Shown here one piece after another: positions 1 to 9,909 of a stretch of 64,000 nucleotides of DNA. The notes under the pieces are model-generated. The model saw only the letters and a list, made by a program, of their open reading frames with translations, was not told the origin of the DNA and ran no database searches. Where the stretch lies: positions 186,001 to 250,000 of the forward strand of contig JAPKZQ010000045.1 of NCBI GenBank assembly GCA_026393675.1. Direction: 5' to 3'. Positions within the stretch are counted from its first letter, which is position 1; each line of letters begins with the position of its first letter. The DNA comes from Acidobacteriota bacterium. GTDB lineage: Bacteria; Acidobacteriota; Vicinamibacteria; Vicinamibacterales; JAKQTR01. Both the position numbers and the translations under genes were made by a program.

Positions 1-31
1 GGGCATCGCGATGATCCTCGAACGGGTGTGA
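1..31 (+). CDS. C-terminal end of a thiolase-like protein (partial)
   Basis: Only the last nine codons and a TGA stop (29-31) are inside the window, reading GIAMILERV in the frame starting at base 2. This resembles the C-terminus of acetyl-CoA acetyltransferases, which commonly end in a glycine-rich segment followed by GIA-(hydrophobic)-ER-L/V. The assignment rests on nine residues, so any other enzyme with a similar tail is possible. The gene converges on murA. Confidence 0.4.
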   Translation, partial: GIAMILERV

Positions 32-200
32 ATAGGGACGGGGTTCGGGATTCGGGCTTCGGGCCCCTGCTCACCGGCGCCGACAGGACGCGACGTGGGA
101 GCGACGCCGGTGAACAGTGACGCGGCGGTTCGTCTTACGTCCTTCTACCGTCTGCTGACTACCGACTACTGACTGCTTGAGGCGCGTTGCCGGACCCCCT
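32..200. other. convergent intergenic region with an inverted repeat
   Basis: This is a noncoding gap between the plus-strand thiolase-like end and the minus-strand murA stop. It contains a perfect 9-bp inverted repeat, TCACCGGCG (71-79) and CGCCGGTGA (105-113), with a 25-nt loop. It also holds a short low-complexity stretch built from CTGACTAC-like words around 150-178. There is no T-run after the hairpin, so a role in ending converging transcription is only a guess. Confidence 0.4.
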
Positions 201-1460
201 CTATTCAGGCACCCGCTCGACCTTGGCGCCGAGCGCCAGCAGGTGGTCGACCACCGACGAGTAGCCACGCTCGACGGTTTCGAGCGGCCGCACGCGGCTG
301 TGGCCATCGGCGGCCAACGCTGCCGCAATCAAGGCCATGCCCGAGCGCAGATCGCGTCCGTCCAATTGCCGGCCGCGCAACCGGGTCGGTCCGGTGATGA
401 TGATGCGATGGGGGTCGCAGAGGAAGAAGTCGGCTCCCATCCCGCTCAATTGCTCCAGCGCGAAGAGGCGTAGCTCGTACATCCAATCGTGGATGAGCGT
501 GCGGCCTCTGGCTTGCGTGGCCAGCACGGCGAGCAGACTGACGAAGTCGCTTGGGAATCCCGGCCAGAGCCCCGTCGCCAGCCGGCCGAGGCCAACCGGC
601 GTCGACGGCAGGACGTGCAGCCCGTCGCTGTCGAGCCGGCATCGCACCTGCATCCGTTCGAGCACAGAGGTGACGGGCTCCAGATCTTCGGGACGGGCCC
701 CGGTAATCTCGGCGGCCCCGCCGGTCACGGCGGTCACAACTGCCCAGCTCCCCGCTTCGAGATAGTCGCCGCTGAGTTGATGGGTGGCGCCGCCCAGCCG
801 CATGCCGCCCTCAACGCTGATGGTCGACGTGCCCGCTCCCTCGACGCCGACGCCGAGCTGCTGGAGGAAGCGGCACAGCTCAGCCACGTGCGGTTCGCAG
901 GCAGCGTGCCGCAATTGGGTGCGACCAGGAGCTGCAGCCGCTGCCAGCAGCGCCGTTTCGGTGCCGGTCACTGACGCTTCCTCGAGATACAGCGAGACAG
1001 GCCTCAAGCCGTCCGGCGTTTCGAGCACGTGCCCGGGGGCGTCCACCAGGCGCGCGCCCATTGCGGTCAGGGCCTGCAAATGCGTGGAGAGGGTGCGCCG
1101 AGTCGGAAAATCGCCGCCCGGATCGGCCAGCCTGGCCGAACCGCACCTGGCCAGCAGCGGCCCGAGCAGCAGCACCGACCCCCGCAAGCGTCCGACCAGC
1201 ATCGCGTCGGGCTCATCTGTGACGACCTGCGGGCAACGCACCCGCAAGGTGGACGTCCCAATGCCATCGACCTCAGCGCCCAGATCAACCAGCAGGGCCG
1301 CCATCACCTCGACGTCACGAATGCGCGGCATGTTGGTGAGCACGCACTCCTGATCGGTGAGCAGGCACGCCGCCAGCAGCGGCAGCGCGGCGTTTTTGTT
1401 GCCTTCAACGGCCACCCGGCCTTCGAGACGATGGCCCCCTTCAACAAGCAGCGTGGACAC
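201..1460 (-). CDS. murA: UDP-N-acetylglucosamine 1-carboxyvinyltransferase (MurA), Asp-type active site
   Basis: MurA transfers enolpyruvate from PEP to UDP-GlcNAc, the first committed cytoplasmic step of peptidoglycan synthesis. The 419-residue length and two-lobed EPSP-synthase-like fold match the family. Visible landmarks are GNKNAALP (Lys22-Asn23), the RGS/LGPLLAR region, FPSD (the conserved general-base Asp) and DLRSGMAL near the C-terminus. The catalytic loop reads PGGDFPTRR: the usual Cys is Asp117 and the usual IGxRP is replaced. Asp at this position is known in mycobacterial and chlamydial MurA and makes the enzyme insensitive to fosfomycin. The start is GTG, preceded by an AGGAAGG-type ribosome site. 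It lies 17 bp downstream of murB, so the two probably share a transcript. Confidence 0.9.
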   Translation of the reverse strand: MSTLLVEGGHRLEGRVAVEGNKNAALPLLAACLLTDQECVLTNMPRIRDVEVMAALLVDLGAEVDGIGTSTLRVRCPQVVTDEPDAMLVGRLRGSVLLLGPLLARCGSARLADPGGDFPTRRTLSTHLQALTAMGARLVDAPGHVLETPDGLRPVSLYLEEASVTGTETALLAAAAAPGRTQLRHAACEPHVAELCRFLQQLGVGVEGAGTSTISVEGGMRLGGATHQLSGDYLEAGSWAVVTAVTGGAAEITGARPEDLEPVTSVLERMQVRCRLDSDGLHVLPSTPVGLGRLATGLWPGFPSDFVSLLAVLATQARGRTLIHDWMYELRLFALEQLSGMGADFFLCDPHRIIITGPTRLRGRQLDGRDLRSGMALIAAALAADGHSRVRPLETVERGYSSVVDHLLALGAKVERVPE

Positions 1461-1477
1461 GGCTTACACCTTCCTGA

Positions 1478-2416
1478 TCAGAACTCGCCCAGATAGACGA
1501 TCTCGTCGCGCAGTTGGACACCGAACCGGGCGAAGACCTCGCGCCGGCACGTCTCGACCAATCGTCGAACATCGGCGGCGGTCGCCCCACCCTGATTGAC
1601 GATAAAATTCGCGTGCACGGGCGACACACAGGCGCCGCCGACCGTCCGACCTTTCAATCCAGCCTGATCGATCAAGGCCCCCGCCGACCACGGCAGACCG
1701 GCGGGAAGACGGTCGCGCGCGGGATCCGGATTCTGAAACGCGCATCCGGCGCTCCGCATGTGGAGCGGCTGGGTCTGCTTACGGTGCACCAGCGATTGAC
1801 GGGCGACGGCGCGAAGTCCGGCGGAGTCGCAACCCGGCACAACGCGAACGACAGCCCGGAGCAGGATCTCGCCCGTCTTCTGGAGGCGACTCGTATCGTA
1901 CCCGAACGCCATCTCAGTGGCTGGCACATCAGCCACGGAGCCATCGCGTCGCAACAGCGAGACAGCCGAGACCCACTCGCTGATCAGGTGGCCGCCATAG
2001 TGGGCATTTCCATGGATGGCGCCGCCGATCGTGCCGGGCGTGCCGGCCCACGCCTCGAGGCCGCCAAGGCCGCGGGTGATCGTCCACCGGACCAGTCCAT
2101 TGATGGTCACCCCGGCATCGGCGCACACGAGCCCGTCGCCGACGCTCGCGACCCGCGTCGCCTTTGGCCGGATGACCAACCCGCCGACACCGCGGTCAGC
2201 CACGAGGACATTCGTGCCTCCCCCGAGCAGCGTCACGGGAATGCCATCTTCACGCGCGATCGTCACGGCCAGCACGAGTTCGTCCGTCGTCTGCGCGTCG
2301 AACAGCGCGTCGGCCGGCCCGCCGATGCCGAAGCTGGTCAGCGGCGCGAGCGGGACGCTGGCGCCTATCCTGTCGGCACCGAACGCTGCGCGCAATCGGT
2401 CGAGGCTCATTGCCAT
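1478..2416 (-). CDS. murB: UDP-N-acetylenolpyruvoylglucosamine reductase (MurB)
   Basis: MurB is the FAD- and NADPH-dependent reductase that converts UDP-GlcNAc-enolpyruvate to UDP-MurNAc, the step after MurA. The 312-residue protein shows the FAD-binding segment LGGGTNVLVADRG, the AGTPGTIGGAI motif, and a C-terminal domain ending in a conserved Glu region (LRDEIVYLGEF). The proton-donor site reads SAGCAFQNP, with Cys where E. coli MurB has Ser; Cys is a known natural alternative in this family. The start is the ATG at 2416. The gene sits between a DUF2723 membrane protein upstream and murA downstream, all on the same strand with gaps of 11-17 bp. Confidence 0.93.
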   Translation of the reverse strand: MAMSLDRLRAAFGADRIGASVPLAPLTSFGIGGPADALFDAQTTDELVLAVTIAREDGIPVTLLGGGTNVLVADRGVGGLVIRPKATRVASVGDGLVCADAGVTINGLVRWTITRGLGGLEAWAGTPGTIGGAIHGNAHYGGHLISEWVSAVSLLRRDGSVADVPATEMAFGYDTSRLQKTGEILLRAVVRVVPGCDSAGLRAVARQSLVHRKQTQPLHMRSAGCAFQNPDPARDRLPAGLPWSAGALIDQAGLKGRTVGGACVSPVHANFIVNQGGATAADVRRLVETCRREVFARFGVQLRDEIVYLGEF

Positions 2417-2427
2417 GAAGGATGCCG

Positions 2428-4794
2428 TTAGCCTGGCGGCGGGACACTGCAGAGCGTCGCACGCCTCGGGTTGTTCAGGTCGACCGTCGCCCGCGCGAGA
2501 CCAAACAGCAGCTTGCGCCCGAGGTTCAGCGTAGTCGTCGAGTAGTCGCCGCCATCATTGACGGCGATGCTGATACGCACGACCCGTCGCTCGGGCCGGC
2601 GCCACATATCGGCGCCAATTCCGTCCTCCGCGAACCGGCGGGTGAGCGCGGCTGCCTGGGCGCGGTCGGCAGTATCGTAGACGTCAGTCACGACGCGCGG
2701 CTGACCTGTTCCGGCTGTCGACGTGACGGCCGGCGAAAACGCATCCTCGCTGGCCGCGTAGATGACCATGCTGGCGTCGAAGGCCCGATAGTTGTCGATC
2801 CGAGCGATCGTGGCCCCGGAACCGAGCGGGAGCGAGACATCCTTCCAGCCCGTATTGCCCACATCCTCGCAACGGCCCGCAAACGTCATCCGATAGAGCG
2901 GAAGCTGACGCATGTCGATCGGCACACGAAGCCCGTTCGCCATGTCGATAGACGAGGCATCCACCAGCCTCCCGCCTGCCGTCAGCACAGCAATCACGAT
3001 ACCCGACGCGGCACGCACGACGTCGCGGCCACCCAACGACACGACGGCCCCGTCGTCTCCCGCCGACACTCGGAGATCGACGGCGGCGACGGTGTCGGTC
3101 TGTCCGATCCTGGTGTTGGCCTGAACCATAATCCCTGTGGCGCCGGGCGCAAGCATGACGGCCGAACCAGCCGGCCCACCGCTGACGCCAATCACGCCGA
3201 TTGCCGTTCCGGCTGCGACTCCAGCCGCGCCGGTCGCGCCGATGCGTTTCATGGACCGCAGTACCGACGGAGGCAGCGACGCCACCGTCCCGGGCGTCCC
3301 AGCCACTGCCACCACCCAGCCCGGCCGCACGGTCTCGAGATACCCGGACAACGGCTGGCCGAGAAGGTGCACGGGCTCGAACACCAGGCCGTGCCCTTCG
3401 AGTTGGGTCTTCGCTGTCGAAAACGCGAACAGGCTGTACCCCCGGTCGATGTAGCTCCTGACCTGCTCCACGTCGAGACCGACATGGCGAATGTCGCGTC
3501 CCCGGGCGGCCTCCGCGCCGAGCAGTTCATAGAACACGACCTGGTCGATGGCGTATTCCTCGGCCGGGATGACGGCTTTGGGCGGGAGGATCTCGAACAG
3601 CGATCCGAAGTAGATGTCCTCGAAGACTCGACGCGAGTGATTGTTGACGGTGAAGTTGGCGGCCACCTGCCAGGACGGAATCGCCACCGCCAGCGCCAGG
3701 AGCAGTCCCGTCGCTACCCGCCGCAGTTTGGTCCGGTCGGCCAACTGAAACAGGGCGTGCAGCCCGACGCCTACAATCGGCCAGGCGAACGCGAAGGCTG
3801 GCAGGATGAAGCCTTCACTATCAGCCGACACGTTGAGCGTGATCAGGGAGATGCCAAGCAGTCCCAGTACAAACAGACTCAGTTCGCGCCAGCGTGTCCG
3901 AAACAGCCATACCACCCCAACCGCCAGAAGCACGGCACCCACAACCGTGAGTTCCTGCCTGAACATCGACAGGAAGGCGGGCACGCGTTCGGCGAACAAC
4001 TCCCGCCAAGTGAAGGCAAAGATGTCGCCAGCATACCGTCTGGCCGTCACGATTTCCCAGAGTTCGCGCAGGTTGGTTGCCTTGGATTCCAGATAGGGTG
4101 CGTGCTGGTAGGTTCTGAGAACAATGAAGCCGTACTGAGCCACACCGAGGAAGATCATCGCGGCGCACGGCCGCAGCATGCGTGGTCGCAAGCACGTTCT
4201 GGCGTCGTTCAGCAGCGCGAAGGCGACAAACGCCGGCACGGCGAAGGCCACAGTGAGGTGATTGCCGAACGCCAGCGAGGCGAATGCCACCGCCCACAGC
4301 AGCCAGCCAGATCGTTGGGTCTGCCTCCACTTGAGCAGCGCGGCGATGGTGGCGGCTGTCAGGAATCCGGCCAGCGCGTAGACCTCGGCCAGAGCAGCCT
4401 TCGACCAGAACAGGCGGCCGAAGCCGAGTCCGAGCGCGGCGGCCACGGCGGCCGCTCTGGCGCCACCGAGGCTTCTGACGCTGATGTACGTGGCGCCGGC
4501 AGCCAGTGCGCCACACACGGCGGACATCAGGTTGATGCGATACGCCAAGGTGCCAAATGGCAGGACCGAGAACAGCCATGACACCACGACGTAGAGCGGA
4601 TAACCCGGTGGATGGGCGGTGCCCAGGACATGCCCGAGGTACCGGAACTTCGCGGCATCGCCCCCACCACCCAGCCCCGGGTACATCGTGACGAGGTAGG
4701 TCGCCAGCGTGAGCAGCACGACGGCGGCGCCCGTGAGCCACTCGGTCCACCGGATCCCAGTCGGCAAAGCCATGACCGTCCTGCGAAAAGACAT
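2428..4794 (-). CDS. DUF2723 multi-pass membrane protein, GT-C-like (copy 1)
   Basis: This 788-residue protein has a polytopic N-terminal half (about ten hydrophobic segments to residue ~380) and a long, mostly soluble C-terminal half. The first loop carries GDAAKF...LGTAHPPGYPLY, the signature of DUF2723 proteins. That family includes TMEM260-type O-mannosyltransferases (GT-C fold, CAZy GT117). The classical Asp-x-x-Glu of the loop is Asp-x-x-Lys here. The C-terminal half has segments such as GIVIAVLTAGGRLVDASSID that loosely resemble ILEI/FAM3-type domains (low confidence). A paralog with the same layout lies immediately upstream (4880-7261), so this is a tandem duplication. Transfer of a lipid-linked sugar to an exported acceptor is plausible but unproven. 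An alternative ATG lies at 4773. Confidence 0.75.
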   Translation of the reverse strand: MSFRRTVMALPTGIRWTEWLTGAAVVLLTLATYLVTMYPGLGGGGDAAKFRYLGHVLGTAHPPGYPLYVVVSWLFSVLPFGTLAYRINLMSAVCGALAAGATYISVRSLGGARAAAVAAALGLGFGRLFWSKAALAEVYALAGFLTAATIAALLKWRQTQRSGWLLWAVAFASLAFGNHLTVAFAVPAFVAFALLNDARTCLRPRMLRPCAAMIFLGVAQYGFIVLRTYQHAPYLESKATNLRELWEIVTARRYAGDIFAFTWRELFAERVPAFLSMFRQELTVVGAVLLAVGVVWLFRTRWRELSLFVLGLLGISLITLNVSADSEGFILPAFAFAWPIVGVGLHALFQLADRTKLRRVATGLLLALAVAIPSWQVAANFTVNNHSRRVFEDIYFGSLFEILPPKAVIPAEEYAIDQVVFYELLGAEAARGRDIRHVGLDVEQVRSYIDRGYSLFAFSTAKTQLEGHGLVFEPVHLLGQPLSGYLETVRPGWVVAVAGTPGTVASLPPSVLRSMKRIGATGAAGVAAGTAIGVIGVSGGPAGSAVMLAPGATGIMVQANTRIGQTDTVAAVDLRVSAGDDGAVVSLGGRDVVRAASGIVIAVLTAGGRLVDASSIDMANGLRVPIDMRQLPLYRMTFAGRCEDVGNTGWKDVSLPLGSGATIARIDNYRAFDASMVIYAASEDAFSPAVTSTAGTGQPRVVTDVYDTADRAQAAALTRRFAEDGIGADMWRRPERRVVRISIAVNDGGDYSTTTLNLGRKLLFGLARATVDLNNPRRATLCSVPPPG

Positions 4795-4879
4795 AATTGC
4801 CAGCCGCTGCCATCAACTCACAATTGAATCGTCGCGTCAATCCACGCTGGACCATCGCCGTACTGCGCGATTGTCGGTC

Positions 4880-7261
4880 TCACCGTGCGGGCGGAGCGCT
4901 GCAGAAGGTCGCCCGCCAGGGGTCGTCGCGGTCGACGCGCGCTTGTGCAATCACGCTCCGTGGCCGTCCGCCCAGATCGAGCGTGATCGACGCGAAGTCG
5001 CCGCCGTCATTCACCTGCACCTCAATCCTCGACACCACTTCAACGAGCCCCACCCAGTTCTTGGCCCGGATGCCGTCATCGGCCACTCGCGACCCTAGCG
5101 CGCGGACATCGCCAGGTACGTTCATCCTGAACGTCTCGCTGGTCATCCGAGGGTGCCCCGACCCTCCGGTCGAGACTATCCGCGGCGGCAGTGGTTCATC
5201 CGTCCCAACATACACCGAGAGCCGCGAGTCGAAGGGCCGCACATTGTCGACGCGCATGGTCACCCGGCCGGTCGTCGCCGACGCCGACACATCGGTCCAC
5301 CCGGTATTGCCAATCGCCTCACACCGGGCCGCGAATGTCGCACGATACACGGGCCGCTGCCTGGTGTTGAGCGGTACGCGAAGGTTTCTTGATGGATCGA
5401 TCGAGGCCGCATCGACCAGGAGACCATCTGACCTGAACACCGCGACGACCAGGCCAGCGTCAACGCGCACCACTTCGCGGTCGCCGAGCGTGAACGAGGC
5501 TCCGGATCCCGCGGCCACGAGCCTGAACGACGCTCCGCTGGTGACACCGGTCTCCCCTATCCTCAGGCCGGATGGCGCTGCCATATCGACCACGTCAGTT
5601 CCGCGCACAACCAGCGCGCCCGCGGTCGCGCCGCGGACCCCCACGACTCCAAAGGCTCCGCTGGTGGGCCCGGCGGACGTGAGTGTCGCGCCGATATGAC
5701 CAAACAGGCGTGCCGACTCAATGGGCAGCGATCGCAATGTGCCAGGCGTGCCGCCGATGGCCACGATCCAGCCGGGCTTCAGCCCGCGAAGATAATCCTC
5801 GAGCGAAGGCCCCAGCAGCGGTACCTTTTCAAACGCGAATCCGAACCGTTGAAGCAGAGCCCGGCCACCGGAGAAGGCGAACACCGAATAGCCCCGGTCA
5901 CTGAAACTCAACAGCGACTGTGGGTCTGCACGGCTGTGCTGGATATCGCGATCCTGCTGTGCGCGCTCTCCCAGCAACTTGTAGAGCACCGCCATATCGG
6001 TCGGATAATCCTCGGCCACGACGACCGCGCGTGCGGGCAGCATCTCGAACAGCGCCGCATAGTACGCGCTCTTTCCTGTCGCCCGGCGATGATCGTTGCG
6101 CGCAAAGTTTGTCCACAGTTGCGATGCCGGAATCGCGAGCGCGCATCCGACGATCACCACGGGCCCAAACCGCGGCCAACGCGAGCCGGCGACACGACGT
6201 GCCCGATCGAGCCCGACACCCACCGCCGGCCAGAGCATGACGAATACCGGGAGCAGGAATCCTTCGATGTCGGCATCGATATTAAGGGTGAGACACGTCA
6301 CGCCGAGTGCACCGACCCCAAGCAGCAACAGCTCCCGCCTCTGCCGACGAGCGAGCGCGACGACCCCAACGACAAGCCACGCGGCCGACATCACGCCCAG
6401 TTCGCGCCAGATCAGTCCGGCCACCTCGGGCACGCGGACGGTCAGGATCTGCCACCACCCCATCTGGAACATGGCGCCCGCATAGTGTCGGGCGGTCACG
6501 ACGTCCCACAACTCCCGGAGGTTCGTGGCCCTGGCTTCGAGGTAGGGCGCGTGCATGAGCGTCCGCAGGATGATGAATCCGTACTGTGCGAAACCGAGCG
6601 CCACGATGACGGCAACGGCCATCAACACGCGACCTCGCAGGCACGCGCGCCAGTCGGACACCAGCGCGTAGAGTACGAAGGCCGGAATGGCCGCGACAAC
6701 GGTCAGGTGATTGCCAAAGGCCAGCGATGTCAAGGCGACCGATCCAAGCAGCAGGCTGGCACGTCCCGTTCGGCGCCACCAGAGTAACGATGCGACCGCA
6801 GCAGCCACCAGGCACCCGCCGAGCGAGTAGACTTCGGCCAACTCCGCTTTTGCCCAGAAGGTCTGCCCGAAGCCCAGGCCCAGGGCGGCGGCAACCGCCG
6901 CCGTCCTGCCGCATCCGAGCGCACGGGCCGACGCGTAGGCCGCCACCACGCCCAGCGCCGCAAAGCAGGCAGACATCAGATTGATGCGGTACGCCAGGGT
7001 TCCGAGTGGCAGGTACGAGAACAGGTGGGAGATGAGCACGTAGGCGGGATAACCGGGCGGGTGCGCCGTGCCGAGCACACGCCCTAGAAACGCGAACTTC
7101 GCCGAATCGCCGTCGCCGTCGCCGAGCCCCGGATAGAGCGTCAGCACGTAGATGGCGAAGACGAGCAACCCGGCCAGTAACGCAAGCAGGATGTTGGCGG
7201 CGCGCCCTGCACCGGGCTCCCGCCGCACGTTGAGCCATGAGGACAACAACACGGTAGACAC
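4880..7261 (-). CDS. DUF2723 multi-pass membrane protein, GT-C-like (copy 2)
   Basis: This is a paralog of the downstream gene, 793 residues from the GTG at 7261. The reading frame stays open further upstream to 7654, but that extension runs antisense to the rhodanese-like gene and lacks protein character, so it is left out. It shows the same loop signature (DSAKF...LGTAHPPGYPAY), the same TM pattern (GTLAYRINLMSA, then AELAEVYSLGG and SLAFGNHLT), and a matching C-terminal region ending in DPWRATFCSAPP; copy 1 has NPRRATLCSVPP. The function is probably shared with copy 1: membrane glycosyltransferase-like, acceptor unknown. The exact start is uncertain, with GTG at 7252 as an alternative. Confidence 0.72.
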   Translation of the reverse strand: MSTVLLSSWLNVRREPGAGRAANILLALLAGLLVFAIYVLTLYPGLGDGDGDSAKFAFLGRVLGTAHPPGYPAYVLISHLFSYLPLGTLAYRINLMSACFAALGVVAAYASARALGCGRTAAVAAALGLGFGQTFWAKAELAEVYSLGGCLVAAAVASLLWWRRTGRASLLLGSVALTSLAFGNHLTVVAAIPAFVLYALVSDWRACLRGRVLMAVAVIVALGFAQYGFIILRTLMHAPYLEARATNLRELWDVVTARHYAGAMFQMGWWQILTVRVPEVAGLIWRELGVMSAAWLVVGVVALARRQRRELLLLGVGALGVTCLTLNIDADIEGFLLPVFVMLWPAVGVGLDRARRVAGSRWPRFGPVVIVGCALAIPASQLWTNFARNDHRRATGKSAYYAALFEMLPARAVVVAEDYPTDMAVLYKLLGERAQQDRDIQHSRADPQSLLSFSDRGYSVFAFSGGRALLQRFGFAFEKVPLLGPSLEDYLRGLKPGWIVAIGGTPGTLRSLPIESARLFGHIGATLTSAGPTSGAFGVVGVRGATAGALVVRGTDVVDMAAPSGLRIGETGVTSGASFRLVAAGSGASFTLGDREVVRVDAGLVVAVFRSDGLLVDAASIDPSRNLRVPLNTRQRPVYRATFAARCEAIGNTGWTDVSASATTGRVTMRVDNVRPFDSRLSVYVGTDEPLPPRIVSTGGSGHPRMTSETFRMNVPGDVRALGSRVADDGIRAKNWVGLVEVVSRIEVQVNDGGDFASITLDLGGRPRSVIAQARVDRDDPWRATFCSAPPAR

Positions 7262-7390
7262 GCATTTAGCCACGATTTCGCGCGGGGCGTCAACGCATCG
7301 ACGGCGCGTGTCCACGAAGCGTTGGCGTGGTTGGCGGATAGACACGCCTCCGGGTTGACACGTTTCCAGATGCCCGACCACAATACGTGC

Positions 7391-7786
7391 ATGGCTGTAC
7401 AGAGGATTGCGAAGGAAGAACTCAAACAGAAGATCGAGGCGGCCGACGAGTCGGCCCGGCCCGTGCTGGTCGACGCCCGCCTGAAGTACCCGTTCGAGCA
7501 CAGCACGGTGAAACTGCCGGGCGCGGTGCGGTTTGCCCCGTCGGGCGACCAGCCGCCCGCGCTGCCGAAGAATCGTGATCTCGTCGTGTACGATTCCGAC
7601 CCTGACGAGATCACCGCCGTCAACGTCGCGGCCGGCCTGCTCAAAGCGGGGCATCGGGTCAGCGTGCTGAAGGGCGGCCTTGCCGAATGGGCCGCGGCCA
7701 ACCTCCCAACCGAGCCGAAAGAGGCCATCCGCCCGGCGCCCGCGCCGGCACCGGCGCCTCCGCCCGCCGCTGCGGCGAAGTCATAG
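7391..7786 (+). CDS. rhodanese-like domain protein lacking the catalytic Cys
   Basis: A single rhodanese-like domain (residues ~5-105) includes VLVDARLKYPFEHSTVKLPGA near the start and VSVLKGGLAEWAAANLP near the end, both typical of the fold. A low-complexity Ala/Pro tail (about 25 residues) follows. The loop that normally holds the sulfur-accepting Cys reads VVYDSDPDE, so the Cys is Asp68 and sulfurtransferase activity is not expected. A binding or regulatory role is more likely. The ATG at 7391 was chosen because MAVQRIAKEEL begins the domain; ATG 7370 is an alternative. It diverges from the DUF2723 gene and is followed 20 bp later by lolA. Confidence 0.75.
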   Translation: MAVQRIAKEELKQKIEAADESARPVLVDARLKYPFEHSTVKLPGAVRFAPSGDQPPALPKNRDLVVYDSDPDEITAVNVAAGLLKAGHRVSVLKGGLAEWAAANLPTEPKEAIRPAPAPAPAPPPAAAAKS

Positions 7787-7806
7787 CACCGGCGGACGGG
7801 ATTCCC

Positions 7807-8460
7807 GTGCGCGTCATGCTCCTCCCCTTCCTGCTCGCGGCCGCCTCGGTGGCCGCACTGCAGGTTGCGCCATCGGCCACCGATCTCGCCGCGGCCCTGC
7901 AGACAAAATACGCCGCGGTGACGGACTTTTCGGCCAGCTTCGTCCACAAGTACCGCGGGGGTGTGCTGAAGAAGGAAGCCCTCGAACGCGGCACAGTACT
8001 CATCAAGAAACCGGGCCGCATGCGGTGGACCTACGAGAGCCCCGAACGAAAGGTGTTCGTGGCGGACGGGCGCCGGATCTACTCGTACATTCCCGAGGAC
8101 CGGCAGGTCATCATCAGCGAGGTCCCTTCAGAGGACGAAGCGACGACACCGGCGTTGTTCCTCACCGGCAAAGGCAACCTGACACGCGACTTCGTGGTCT
8201 CGATTCCCGATGTCGCCGATCCCACGCCCAACACGTACACGCTGAAGTTCACACCCCGGCGCCGCGAGGCGGAGTACGACTGGATGGTCCTCGTGGTCGA
8301 CCGAACCACGCTCCAGATCCGCACGCTGGTGACGGTCGACGCGCAGGGCGGTCAGTCGACGTTTGTCTTCTCGAACATCCGTCAGAATGCCGGAATTCCC
8401 GACTCGCAGTTCCAGTTCGCCGTCCCGCGCGGTGTGGACGTTGTCTACCGGACACCGTAG
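7807..8460 (+). CDS. lolA: outer-membrane lipoprotein carrier protein LolA
   Basis: This periplasmic chaperone shuttles lipoproteins from the LolCDE exporter to the outer membrane. From the GTG at 7807 the product is 217 residues and begins with a signal peptide (VRVMLLPFLLAAASVAALQ). The mature part matches LolA: DLAAALQTKYAAVTDFSASF, then an RGTVLIKKPGRMRW strand and VADGRRIYSYIPEDRQVI, which are typical of its half-open beta barrel. The C-terminus (QFQFAVPRGVDVVY) is also family-typical. ATG 7816 is an alternative start. Its presence supports a diderm envelope. It converges on mpl, 34 bp away. Confidence 0.88.
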   Translation: MRVMLLPFLLAAASVAALQVAPSATDLAAALQTKYAAVTDFSASFVHKYRGGVLKKEALERGTVLIKKPGRMRWTYESPERKVFVADGRRIYSYIPEDRQVIISEVPSEDEATTPALFLTGKGNLTRDFVVSIPDVADPTPNTYTLKFTPRRREAEYDWMVLVVDRTTLQIRTLVTVDAQGGQSTFVFSNIRQNAGIPDSQFQFAVPRGVDVVYRTP

Positions 8461-8494
8461 CGAGCGCGATAAATCGCGATCAGGCGCCTTCTCC

Positions 8495-9892
<1,398 letters not shown>

Positions 9893-9909
9893 AAAATCCT
9901 CGCAGAATC

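Noticed and set aside
2422-4581. A 719-codon open frame on plus
   Set aside because: It lies antisense to the DUF2723 gene and has no domain character.
4880-7654. Full 924-codon version of DUF2723 copy 2
   Set aside because: The first ~130 codons run antisense to the rhodanese-like gene and contain no hydrophobic or family-like sequence; the GTG at 7261 matches the length of the paralog.
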